From the NCBI GenBank assembly GCA_021299565.1, contig JAJTHA010000058.1:1-24268 (forward strand): 24,268 nt of DNA. Direction: 5' to 3'. The DNA comes from Candidatus Caenarcanales bacterium. GTDB lineage: Bacteria > Cyanobacteriota > Vampirovibrionia > LMEP-6097. Made by a program: the position numbers and the translations under genes. Each line of letters opens with the position of its first letter. Within the stretch, counting starts at the first letter, position 1. Positions 12,671-20,271 of this stretch are shown in pieces. The notes under the pieces were generated by a model, which saw nothing but the letters and a program-made list of their open reading frames with translations, made no database searches and was not told the origin of the DNA.

Positions 12671-12758
12671 GTCATCCTGAGCGAAGCGACGTCAGGATCC
12701 ACATACCTTAATGTATGGTGGACCCTGACGTCGCTGCTACGCAGCTCCTCAAGGTGAC
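12671..12758. repeat. Composite palindromic repeat before pgk
   Basis: It starts GTCATCCTGAGCGAAGCGACGTCAGG and ends with CCTGACGTCGCTGC...CTCAAGGTGAC. The outer arms are complementary (GCGACGTCAGG with CCTGACGTCGC), and an inner arm TCCACATAC pairs imperfectly with GTATGGTGGA. It could form a long hairpin that ends the outer-membrane protein transcript. Confidence 0.8.
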
Positions 12759-12787
12759 GGAATTTATAGATTAAGTAAGCAAAAGAG

Positions 12788-12793
12788 TATAAT
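12788..12793 (+). promoter_or_regulatory. -10 box TATAAT for pgk
   Basis: A perfect TATAAT ends seven bases before the ATG at 12801 with no Shine-Dalgarno between. No good -35 is seen. A leaderless or nearly leaderless pgk transcript is expected. Confidence 0.6.
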
Positions 12794-12800
12794 TAATATT

Positions 12801-14126
12801 ATGGTAAAAAGCATTAAAGACTTAAACAAAAAAGACCTAGAAGGCAAAAAAGTATTAGTTAGAGTGGATTTCAATGTCCCTCAGGATAGCGATCTCAATA
12901 TCACCGACGACTCAAGAATAGTAGCTGCTATTCCAACAATAAAATATCTAATCGAAAATCAAGCAAAAGTTATTCTAGTAAGTCACTTAGGAAGACCTAA
13001 AGGCAAATTCAACGAGAAGATGCGCCTCAAACCTATTGCAAAAAGACTCTCAGAGATTCTTCATCAAGAAGTATTAGCCTTAGATGAAGCTATCGGGGAC
13101 AAAGTAAAAACAGCAATTGCGCAAATGAAAAATGGGCAAGTAGCTTTATTAGAAAACATCAGATTCTACCCAGGTGAAGAAACGAACGATGCTGAATTTG
13201 CTAAAGAACTAGCTAGCTTAGCTGAATTATATGTGAATGACGCTTTCGGCACGGCTCATAGAGCTCATGCGAGCACAGAAGGAGTGACAGCATATCTATC
13301 ACCCGCTGTAGCTGGATTCTTAATGATCAAAGAAGTAGAAATGCTAGGAAGCAAACTCAATGAGCCTGAAAGACCTTTCACGGCTATCATTGGCGGCTCT
13401 AAAGTCAGCTCTAAAATAGCAGTTCTCAAAAATTTAGTGCAAAAAGTGGATACATTAATTGTCGGTGGTGGCATGGCGTTTACTTTTATCAAAGCTCAAG
13501 GCGGTCAAATTGGTAAGAGTATTTGCGAAAATGATCAATTGGATACAGCAAGAGAAATTATTAATCTGGCTGATCAATTTGATACGGCACTGATTTTACC
13601 GGATGATACTATCATCACTCCGGCTGTTAACGCTAACGGTGAAGCGATAAATATTTTTGATAGTTATAAAACTACAGATAAATTAGAGACTAGTGTTTGT
13701 GCGTCAAATCAAATCTCAGACAAGTTTCAAGGCATGGATATAGGTCCTGTTACAAGAGAAAAATACGCCAAATTGATCAGTCAATCTAAAACAGTGATTT
13801 GGAATGGTCCTGTTGGTGTCTTCGAATTTGACTCACTGGAAGAAGGTACCAAAGCTGTTGCTAATGCCCTTGTAGAATTAACTAAAAAAGGCGGCACAAC
13901 AATCATTGGTGGTGGTGATTCAGTCGCTGCTTTAGAAAAATTTGGAATCGCCAAAGAAAAACTTACTCATGTCAGCACTGGTGGCGGAGCTTCTTTGGAG
14001 TTTCTCGAAGGGCAAGTTTTGCCTGGTCTTGCCTGTCTTGATGGCTATGACGCTGATTCAAGCGACAATGCAAATTCAAGCCTCAAGAAAAGCTTTGCTG
14101 AGGAATTGAAAAAAGTTTCGATTTGA
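12801..14126 (+). CDS. pgk: Phosphoglycerate kinase
   Basis: The enzyme interconverts 1,3-bisphosphoglycerate + ADP and 3-phosphoglycerate + ATP in glycolysis. Signatures in order: RVDFNVP (residues 22-28), SHLGRPKG, LLENIRFYPGEE, NDAFGTAHRAHAST, GGSKVSSKI, VIWNGPVGVFE, GGGDSVAAL and VSTGGGASLEFLEG. At 441 residues it is longer than the usual 390-400. About 14 extra residues lie near 275-300 (TPAVNANGEAINIFDSYKTT region), and the tail after VLPGLACL adds some 30 polar residues (DGYDADSSDNANSS...). Its stop abuts the stop of the convergent methyltransferase with no gap. Confidence 0.97.
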   Translation: MVKSIKDLNKKDLEGKKVLVRVDFNVPQDSDLNITDDSRIVAAIPTIKYLIENQAKVILVSHLGRPKGKFNEKMRLKPIAKRLSEILHQEVLALDEAIGDKVKTAIAQMKNGQVALLENIRFYPGEETNDAEFAKELASLAELYVNDAFGTAHRAHASTEGVTAYLSPAVAGFLMIKEVEMLGSKLNEPERPFTAIIGGSKVSSKIAVLKNLVQKVDTLIVGGGMAFTFIKAQGGQIGKSICENDQLDTAREIINLADQFDTALILPDDTIITPAVNANGEAINIFDSYKTTDKLETSVCASNQISDKFQGMDIGPVTREKYAKLISQSKTVIWNGPVGVFEFDSLEEGTKAVANALVELTKKGGTTIIGGGDSVAALEKFGIAKEKLTHVSTGGGASLEFLEGQVLPGLACLDGYDADSSDNANSSLKKSFAEELKKVSI

Positions 14127-14876
14127 TCAATCATTAAGCTTGAAATAAGAAATCCAAGGATCAATCTCAGAACGCATCAAGCGCTGCTTGTTTATATCAA
14201 GGCTTTCTAATAAAGCCAAAGTCTCACCAGGAAAATTCTGACAATTCAACTCATCAAAAGCGATAATTGCACCTTTTGGCATTCTTGGTATAAAAACTTC
14301 CAATGCTTTTTTAGTTGGTTCGTATAAATCAAAATCTAAATACAATAAAGCTACAAGTAGATGTGGATTTTCTTGTAAGTATTTTTCTGCTGTCAACATG
14401 AAGTCTCCAGCTACAAGCTGAACTTTTGGTATATGCGAAACTGGTCTGTTACTATCATACAGCTCAATACTTTTCTGCATAGCTTCCACGCTATCTCCGA
14501 ACAAATCACCAGCTTTATTAGTATCACCATCTTCGGCAGCAACAGACGGAAATCCAGCAAAAGTGTCAAACCCAATAATTTTACGTGAATGATTCACAGG
14601 TTCAAAAATAGATGAAAACTGAGCCCAAGCAAATAAACCAGCACCATTAAAAACTCCACATTCAATAATTGATCCATTGATATGTAAAACCTCTTGAAAT
14701 ATTTTTTCTTTAGCTAGAAACCTTGCGATGCTCCGCTTTGTTGCAAAGCGCGAGAAAGCTTCTAGTCTATCCGATGTTGTAGCTCTTGATGAAGTGAAAT
14801 TGGCATCCATTAAAGAATATGCGTGTTTATCAGAGCTTAAATGCCTATCATCGAAAATTCCACCAAGGTGTTTCAT
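14127..14876 (-). CDS. TylF/MycF-family O-methyltransferase
   Basis: The 249-residue protein has the TylF (macrocin O-methyltransferase) pattern: IIECGVFNGAGLFAWAQ for AdoMet binding, IIGFDTFAGFPSV, the block ALLYLDFDLYEPTKKALE, and PKGAIIAFDELNCQNFPGE with the metal/substrate acidic residues. Family members methylate hydroxyls of deoxysugars or related acceptors. Here it lies 42 bases downstream of rfbB on the same strand, so O-methylation of a sugar made by this cluster is a reasonable inference. An AT-rich -10-like element (TAAATT) is five bases before the ATG, so it may also have its own leaderless promoter. Confidence 0.85.
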   Translation of the reverse strand: MKHLGGIFDDRHLSSDKHAYSLMDANFTSSRATTSDRLEAFSRFATKRSIARFLAKEKIFQEVLHINGSIIECGVFNGAGLFAWAQFSSIFEPVNHSRKIIGFDTFAGFPSVAAEDGDTNKAGDLFGDSVEAMQKSIELYDSNRPVSHIPKVQLVAGDFMLTAEKYLQENPHLLVALLYLDFDLYEPTKKALEVFIPRMPKGAIIAFDELNCQNFPGETLALLESLDINKQRLMRSEIDPWISYFKLND

Positions 14877-14918
14877 CTATTAATTTAATACCCAAACAAA
14901 AACTTAAACTACTCTCAA

Positions 14919-15896
14919 TCAAAAAGAGGATAAAAACTCAAGATTTGCAAAAGCTGGATGTGTTTTGTACCATTCTATGGTCTGCAATAAACTCTCTTCA
15001 AAGCTTGTTGCATAGCTAAATCCAAGCTTAGAAATTTTGGAGCCGTCCATAGAGTAACGCAAATCATGACCTTTACGATCTTCGACAAACTCAATTAGAT
15101 CTTCTGCTTTGTCCAAAACTTTCAAAATAGCTTTTACTAAATCTATATTGGTAATTTCTTTATAGCCAGGAATATTATAAATCTCACCAACAAGTCCTTT
15201 TCTACGCACAAGATCAACTGCTCTACAATTATCCAAGACAAAAATCCAATCGCGCATATTTTGTCCTTGACCATAAACAGGAATTTTTTGATTTTTAAGA
15301 GCCTTGCTTAAAATTACTGGAATAAATTTTTCTGGATATTGATAAGGTCCAAAATTATTACTTGATCTGGTGATTAAGCATGGCATTTTATAAGTCACTT
15401 GGTATGATCTCACAAGGCAATCAGCGCCTGCTTTTGAGGCTGAATATGGATTATTAGGCTCGAGTGGAGATGATTCTGTAGTTGAAGGATCATCAAATCC
15501 TAAAGATCCATAAACTTCATCTGTGCTGATATGAAGAAATCTTGGTGTCTCAAACTTAAGCGCAAGATCCAGTAATCTTTGAGTGCCTAAAACATTATTA
15601 GTAACAAATATCTCTGGATCTTTAATCGAATTATCCACATGAGATTTTGCCGCAAAATTTATTACTTGAGAAAATTTGTTTTTAGCAAATAAGTCATTTA
15701 AAACATCTTTATCCAAAAGGCTAGCGTGAATATGATGATAACGCTTTGCATCTAGGTGTTTATGGTTATCAGCCGTAATTTTAAAATCAAGACAATCTAA
15801 ATTAAATATTTCAAGATCAGGGTATGTCTCATACAAAAGGTGGATAAAATTGGTCCCAATAAAGCCATTTCCACCTGTAATAAGTATTTTTTCCAT
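14919..15896 (-). CDS. rfbB: dTDP-glucose 4,6-dehydratase
   Basis: RfbB/RmlB converts dTDP-glucose to dTDP-4-keto-6-deoxyglucose using bound NAD+. The protein (about 325 residues) is an extended SDR: ILITGGNGFIGTNF for NAD+ binding at the N-terminus, FAAKSHVDNSI, STDEVYG with catalytic Asp-Glu after Thr, and NPYSASKAGAD with the Tyr-x3-Lys pair, then RSSNNFGPYQYPEKFIP. Two ATGs are adjacent (15899 and 15896). TACAAT ends four bases before the first and seven before the second, so I prefer the second as a leaderless start; the difference is one Met. It runs divergently from rfbA. Confidence 0.94.
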   Translation of the reverse strand: MEKILITGGNGFIGTNFIHLLYETYPDLEIFNLDCLDFKITADNHKHLDAKRYHHIHASLLDKDVLNDLFAKNKFSQVINFAAKSHVDNSIKDPEIFVTNNVLGTQRLLDLALKFETPRFLHISTDEVYGSLGFDDPSTTESSPLEPNNPYSASKAGADCLVRSYQVTYKMPCLITRSSNNFGPYQYPEKFIPVILSKALKNQKIPVYGQGQNMRDWIFVLDNCRAVDLVRRKGLVGEIYNIPGYKEITNIDLVKAILKVLDKAEDLIEFVEDRKGHDLRYSMDGSKISKLGFSYATSFEESLLQTIEWYKTHPAFANLEFLSSF

Positions 15897-15899
15897 CAT

Positions 15900-15943
15900 T
15901 TATATTGTAGACAGAATTTATAAAAAGGGCATAAGCCAAATAG
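15900..15943. promoter_or_regulatory. Divergent promoter region rfbB/rfbA
   Basis: Minus strand: TACAAT at 15909-15904 for rfbB. Plus strand: TATAAA at 15919-15924, nineteen bases before the rfbA ATG. No Shine-Dalgarno is well placed for rfbA (AGGG is 16 bases upstream). Confidence 0.5.
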
Positions 15944-17044
15944 ATGAAAGGCGTTATTCTATCTGGTGGTAAAGGCTCTAGACTTTCACCAATAACTGAT
16001 AATTATCCAAAACAGTTAATTCCAATTTTGGGCAAACCAATTTTGGCGCATTGTCTTGATTATATGGCAAGTGCTGGTATTAAAGATATTGCGATTATTG
16101 TTGGACCAGATAAAGGTCCTACCATTGAAGAAGAGATTAAACCTTATTGCAAGGGTTTAAATGTTGAGTTTATTTATCAAGATGAACCAAAAGGACTTGC
16201 ACATGCTGTAGGTCTTGCTAGAAATTTCACCAAAAATGAGGATTTCATAGTTTTACTGGGAGATAATCTTTTTGACAAAAGATTATCAGACTTAATTGAA
16301 AGATTTTATAGAACTCAGGCAGACTCTTTAATTTTGCTTAAAGACGTCACTCACCCTTATAATTTTGGCGTGGTCAAATTTGATGAATGCGGCAAAGCAT
16401 TGAAATTGGTAGAAAAGCCAAAAGAATTTGTCTCAAATTATGCAATTGTGGGAGTTTATCTATTTAACCAAAAAATTTATCAAGCAATTGATATGATAGA
16501 GCCCTCTCAAAGAGGAGAGCTTGAAATTACTGACGCAATTGCTTTACAAGTAGAGCAAAAACAAAATATTCAAACCCAAATCTTAGATTCTTATTGGTTT
16601 GACACTGGCACTAGAGAAGGTCTTCTAGATGCTAATTGCAGGATGCTTTTGGCAGAAAATAAGCAAGCCAATTTAGCTGAGAATATCACAGAGTCTAATA
16701 TTTTTGGCAAGGTGAATATTGGCAAAGAAAGTTTTATTGATAGATCTAATCTCATGGGTCCCATTTATATTGGTAAAAATGTGAGAATTACAAATTCTAC
16801 AATTGGACCATATACCAGTATTGGGGATAACTGCATTATTGAAAATGCGGAAATACAATCATCAATAATCATGGAAAATACTAAAGTTCTAGAATCACAA
16901 TCAATTTCCAGTTTAGTCTTCAAAAATACCTTGATGCAAAAAGAAAACATGAATATTAGTAAACTTATAATGAAACCTAGTGAAATCAAGCTTTTTGCTA
17001 GTGTAAAACCCCAATATCTAAACTCAAACAATCATGCTGCCTGA
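15944..17044 (+). CDS. rfbA: Glucose-1-phosphate thymidylyltransferase, long form
   Basis: RfbA/RmlA joins dTTP and glucose-1-phosphate to give dTDP-glucose. The start has the nucleotidyltransferase signature MKGVILSGGKGSRLSPIT and PKQLIPILGKPI, then LLGDNLF and LVEKPKEF. At 366 residues it is the long type with a left-handed beta-helix C-terminus (about residues 245-330; repeats such as GKVNIGKESFIDRSNLMG, IGKNVRITNSTIG), found in clusters for modified deoxysugars, as opposed to the short 290-residue rhamnose-pathway type. The next gene overlaps its end by 11 bases, so translation is probably coupled. Confidence 0.93.
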   Translation: MKGVILSGGKGSRLSPITDNYPKQLIPILGKPILAHCLDYMASAGIKDIAIIVGPDKGPTIEEEIKPYCKGLNVEFIYQDEPKGLAHAVGLARNFTKNEDFIVLLGDNLFDKRLSDLIERFYRTQADSLILLKDVTHPYNFGVVKFDECGKALKLVEKPKEFVSNYAIVGVYLFNQKIYQAIDMIEPSQRGELEITDAIALQVEQKQNIQTQILDSYWFDTGTREGLLDANCRMLLAENKQANLAENITESNIFGKVNIGKESFIDRSNLMGPIYIGKNVRITNSTIGPYTSIGDNCIIENAEIQSSIIMENTKVLESQSISSLVFKNTLMQKENMNISKLIMKPSEIKLFASVKPQYLNSNNHAA

Positions 17045-18575
17045 TACCAAAATAAATTCAATCAAAAAAGCCAAGTTAGTAGCAATTCCTGGTGCTTTTC
17101 AAGAAGAAAGAGCAGAGCTACATTTCATTGAGGCTAGTAAGGAAATTGGTTTTTATACTAAAAGAATTTACTATATTTCTAATGTCAAATCCAATGAAGA
17201 AAGAGGATCTCATGCTCATAAAAAACTGGAGCAATTTTTTATTGCTTTAAATGGAAGCTTTGAAATTGAACTAGAAAGAGGAAATGAAAAACTTAGTTTC
17301 ACCCTCAACTCCCGTAATCAAGGACTTTATTTGCCTGCTGGCTATTGGAGAGTTTTGAAAAACTTCTCTAAAGATGCTGTTTGTTTGGTTTTAGCTTCAG
17401 AAGAATATGAGGAAAAAGATTATATAAGAGATTATGATGATTTCTTGACTTGGCAAAACAAAGCAATAGACTCTGTTCCCTATCTAGATTTCAGCAGATA
17501 CTACGAAGATCTTAAGCTTGAATTAGATAAAGCATATTTTGATTTCATGAAATCTTCAAATTATATTCTTGGAACTAAAGTACAAGAATTAGAAAAAGAA
17601 TTTGCAAAATATTCTGATGCCAAATACGCAGTCGGCGTCTCTAATGGACTCGAAGCTTTGGAGCTAGTATTAAAAGCTTGGAATATAGGCAAGGGTGATG
17701 AAGTCATTGTTCCAGCTAATAGCTTTATAGCAACAGCTTTAGCAGTATCCAACACTGGAGCAAAAGTAGTTTTCACAGATGTCTGCCCGCAAACATGCAA
17801 TATCATTACTGACGAAAAACTAATTAATTCAAAAACCAAAGCTATTATTCCCGTGCATCTTTATGGCAACCCTGCTGAAATGCAGTCTCTGAAAGATCTT
17901 CAGCAAAAATATAATTTCAAGATTTTAGAAGATGCCGCTCAGGCACATGGGGCTGTTTATCAAAACCAAAAAATTGGATCGCTTGGAGATGCTGCTGCTT
18001 TTAGTTTTTATCCAACCAAAAATCTTGGAGCCCTTGGTGATGGAGGCATAATTACAACTAATGATGAGAGGCTTTATCAAGAACTCAAGCTCTTGCGCAA
18101 TTATGGTTCTAGACAAAAATATCATCATGAAACCATTGGTAAAAATGCCAGATTGGATGAATTACAAGCTGCATTTCTGTTGGTTAAGCTAAAAAAACTT
18201 GATGAATGGAGTGATAAAAAAAGAGATCTTGCAAAAATATATTACGATCGCTTATCAAAAATTGCATTTATCAACTTGCCTCAAGTAACTAAAAACTCTC
18301 AAGCTGTATTTCATGTATTTGCGATACAAGTCAAAAAAGAACTAAGAAATAAGCTTAAAAGTTATTTGGAAGAATATAATATTGGGACGAATATTCATTA
18401 TCCGATTCCTATTCATAAACAAAAAGCTTATAGCGATTATAATCACTTGTCTTTCCCTGTCTCTGAAAGACTTTCTGAAGAGATACTATCTTTGCCTTTA
18501 GATGCCTATCATAGCGAAGACGAGATAAATTATGTTTGTGATATTATCCTTAAGTTTGTGCATCAAGCCACTTAG
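17034..18575 (+). CDS. Fusion: dTDP-4-keto-6-deoxyhexose 3,4-ketoisomerase + DegT-family aminotransferase
   Basis: Residues about 14-138 are a WxcM/FdtA/QdtA-type cupin: KRIYYISNVKSNEERGSHAHK with the catalytic His pair H60/H62, then GLYLPAGYWRVL and LVLASEEYEEKDYIRDYDDFL. Residues about 147-513 are a full DegT/DnrJ/EryC1 aminotransferase (VPYLDFSRYY, GVSNGLEALELVL, PANSFIATALAVSNTGA, PVHLYGNPAEM, EDAAQAHGA) with the PLP lysine K329 in FYPTKNLGALGDGG. In known pathways these are separate enzymes that move the keto group from C4 to C3 and aminate C3, giving dTDP-Fuc3N or dTDP-Qui3N. The frame is continuous with no stop between domains. It overlaps rfbA by 11 bases. Which epimer is made cannot be read from sequence alone. 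Confidence 0.93.
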   Translation: MLPDTKINSIKKAKLVAIPGAFQEERAELHFIEASKEIGFYTKRIYYISNVKSNEERGSHAHKKLEQFFIALNGSFEIELERGNEKLSFTLNSRNQGLYLPAGYWRVLKNFSKDAVCLVLASEEYEEKDYIRDYDDFLTWQNKAIDSVPYLDFSRYYEDLKLELDKAYFDFMKSSNYILGTKVQELEKEFAKYSDAKYAVGVSNGLEALELVLKAWNIGKGDEVIVPANSFIATALAVSNTGAKVVFTDVCPQTCNIITDEKLINSKTKAIIPVHLYGNPAEMQSLKDLQQKYNFKILEDAAQAHGAVYQNQKIGSLGDAAAFSFYPTKNLGALGDGGIITTNDERLYQELKLLRNYGSRQKYHHETIGKNARLDELQAAFLLVKLKKLDEWSDKKRDLAKIYYDRLSKIAFINLPQVTKNSQAVFHVFAIQVKKELRNKLKSYLEEYNIGTNIHYPIPIHKQKAYSDYNHLSFPVSERLSEEILSLPLDAYHSEDEINYVCDIILKFVHQAT

Positions 18576-18589
18576 GGAATAATCCTATA

Positions 18590-19339
18590 GTGTCACATGA
18601 TCATAAACAATATGAACGATTAACCTTTGACTCTTTCAAGAATAGAGCAAATGATGGGAATTTATCACCATACGAAAAAATAGGCTTTCCTGATAGTTAC
18701 AGAAAAGACAAGGAATTAGATATATTTTTTGATATATCAAAAAAACTAGAGCTTGAACAAGAAAAAACTACAATTATAGATATTGGTTGCGGTTGTAGTG
18801 ATCTTGTTAAACATTTAATAGCAAACTCTAAAAAACTCAATCAAACGTTGATACTAAATGATTCTGAAGAAATGCTATCTCATATTGAAAAAAGCGATGA
18901 AGCAATTAAAATTGCCGGGCGTTTTCCTGATAATTATAAGTGTTTGATTCAATATGAAAATCAGGTTGATGCCATTTTGGTCTATAGCGTGCTGCAGCAT
19001 ATAATTTTAGAAGCAAATCATTTTACTTTTATAGATAAATGCCTGGATCTATTAATGCCTGAAGGAAGATTACTTATTGGTGATATTCCGAACATGACAA
19101 AAAGAAATAGATTTTTCTTGAGTTCCAAAGGTCAAAAAACCCATGAAGAATATCATCGGGGCAAAGAAGTACCACCTTTACCATTAACACACGATTTTAC
19201 CGAAAAAATTGATGATGCTCTACTCTTCGGAATCCTTCATCGTTACAGAGCTTTAGGGCATGAGACTTATTTGATTCCACAAGCGAATAACCTTCCTATG
19301 GCTACTAGACGAGAGGATATTTTGATAGTAAAAAACTAA
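18590..19339 (+). CDS. SAM-dependent methyltransferase (GTG start)
   Basis: A class I methyltransferase of 249 residues with motif I IIDIGCGCSDL (about residues 62-72), LILNDSEEML as the acidic strand-2 end, and AILVYSVLQHII plus LMPEGRLLIGDIP as later motifs. The GTG at 18590 is the natural start; no ATG in frame precedes the conserved part. It is 14 bases after the fusion gene and overlaps the next gene by one base (TAATG), so it is inside the operon. In sugar clusters such enzymes act on C-, N- or O-positions of the nucleotide sugar; N-methylation of the new amino group is one option, but nothing here fixes the acceptor. Confidence 0.85.
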   Translation: MSHDHKQYERLTFDSFKNRANDGNLSPYEKIGFPDSYRKDKELDIFFDISKKLELEQEKTTIIDIGCGCSDLVKHLIANSKKLNQTLILNDSEEMLSHIEKSDEAIKIAGRFPDNYKCLIQYENQVDAILVYSVLQHIILEANHFTFIDKCLDLLMPEGRLLIGDIPNMTKRNRFFLSSKGQKTHEEYHRGKEVPPLPLTHDFTEKIDDALLFGILHRYRALGHETYLIPQANNLPMATRREDILIVKN

Positions 19340-20271
19340 TGCAAATTTTATTATATAAAGCAGAGCATAAACAAATTTGGGATGAGTTTATCCAAAATTC
19401 CAAAAACGGTCATTTCATGCATCTAAGAGATTACATGGAGTATCACTCCGACAGGTTTGCGGATAATTCAATTTTAGTTTTTGAAGACAATAATTTGATT
19501 GCTGTTCTACCCGCTCATAAAAAAGAAAAAACTCTATATAGCCATCAAGGACTTACTTTTGCTGGTTTAATTATTCACAAAAGCATAAAAACTCTTGCTG
19601 TTATAAAAATCTTTGAGGCTCTCAAGCAATACCTTATCGATAATGGCTTTGATGAATTGATATATAAAGCTATGCCTTATATTTATCATCAAAACCCAAG
19701 CCAAGAAGATATATACGCCCTATCAAAATTAGCAGCAAACAAAATTCATACTGAACTTAGCAGCGCTATTGATCTGAAAAATAGAATCAAATTCTCTAAA
19801 GGCAAACTTGAAGGTGTAAAAAAAGCTAGCAAAAACTCTGTGACAATTTCAATCTCCGAAGATCTTGAAGCATTTTGTCAAATAATGCAAGAACTATTGG
19901 CTAATAAATATCAATCAAAAGCCATTCATAATTTAGATGAATTAAGATTACTAAAAAACAAGTTTCCTGACAATATCAAACTCTTTGCAGCATTTGAAAA
20001 CAGCATCATGATAGCGGGTACTATAATTTTTGAAACAGCAACCGTTGCTAAAACCCAGTATATATCAAGCACGGAGCGCGGAAGAGAACTAGGAGCGGTA
20101 GATGCGATTATGAATTATTTGATTAATGAATTATATACTAACAAAAACTTTTTTGATTTTGGCTCCTCAAGATCAGATGATGAGTATGGCTTTAATGAAA
20201 GCTTACTCGCTCAAAAAGAAATGTTTGGGGCAAGAGCCATAGTGCAGGAGGTTTATTCACTTAAACCATGA
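19339..20271 (+). CDS. GNAT/FemAB-like acyltransferase
   Basis: The 310-residue protein follows the double-GNAT FemAB-like layout: an N-terminal half with WDEFIQNSKNGHFMHLRDYMEYH and SILVFEDNNLIAVLPAHKK, and a C-terminal half with KLFAAFENSIMIAGTIIF, TQYISSTERGRELGAVDAIMNYLI and FDFGSS.....GFNESLLAQKEMFGA, the usual end of this family. Members transfer acyl or aminoacyl groups to amines. Placed between two sugar aminotransferases, it most likely acylates the 3-amino group of the deoxysugar. It overlaps the preceding gene by one base and the next by four (ATGA), indicating coupled translation. Confidence 0.82.
   Translation: MQILLYKAEHKQIWDEFIQNSKNGHFMHLRDYMEYHSDRFADNSILVFEDNNLIAVLPAHKKEKTLYSHQGLTFAGLIIHKSIKTLAVIKIFEALKQYLIDNGFDELIYKAMPYIYHQNPSQEDIYALSKLAANKIHTELSSAIDLKNRIKFSKGKLEGVKKASKNSVTISISEDLEAFCQIMQELLANKYQSKAIHNLDELRLLKNKFPDNIKLFAAFENSIMIAGTIIFETATVAKTQYISSTERGRELGAVDAIMNYLINELYTNKNFFDFGSSRSDDEYGFNESLLAQKEMFGARAIVQEVYSLKP

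Larger units (their letters stand above)
10766..12690. repeat. Tandem duplication of about 1 kb (outer-membrane protein gene plus flanks)
   Basis: Copy 1 runs from about 10766 to 11687 and copy 2 from about 11766 to 12690. The left edge includes the last codons and stop of the upstream lipoprotein gene (TTGGATGCAAACCCTATAG against ATGGATGCAGACCCTATAG). The right edge includes the shared 3' flank AAAAATTGCAAGTGTCATCC and the start of a palindromic repeat. Within the copies 10834-10956 and 11831-11953 are identical over 123 bases, whereas the rest of the genes differs at many synonymous sites. Confidence 0.85.

Noticed and set aside
15631..15639. Second exact TTATCCACA DnaA box
   Set aside because: It lies in the rfbB codons for the conserved SHVDNSI motif, so coding explains it.
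20246..20251. AGGAGG before the second aminotransferase gene
   Set aside because: It is 16 bases from the ATG, too far for a normal ribosome binding site, and is part of the acyltransferase coding sequence (QEV codons).
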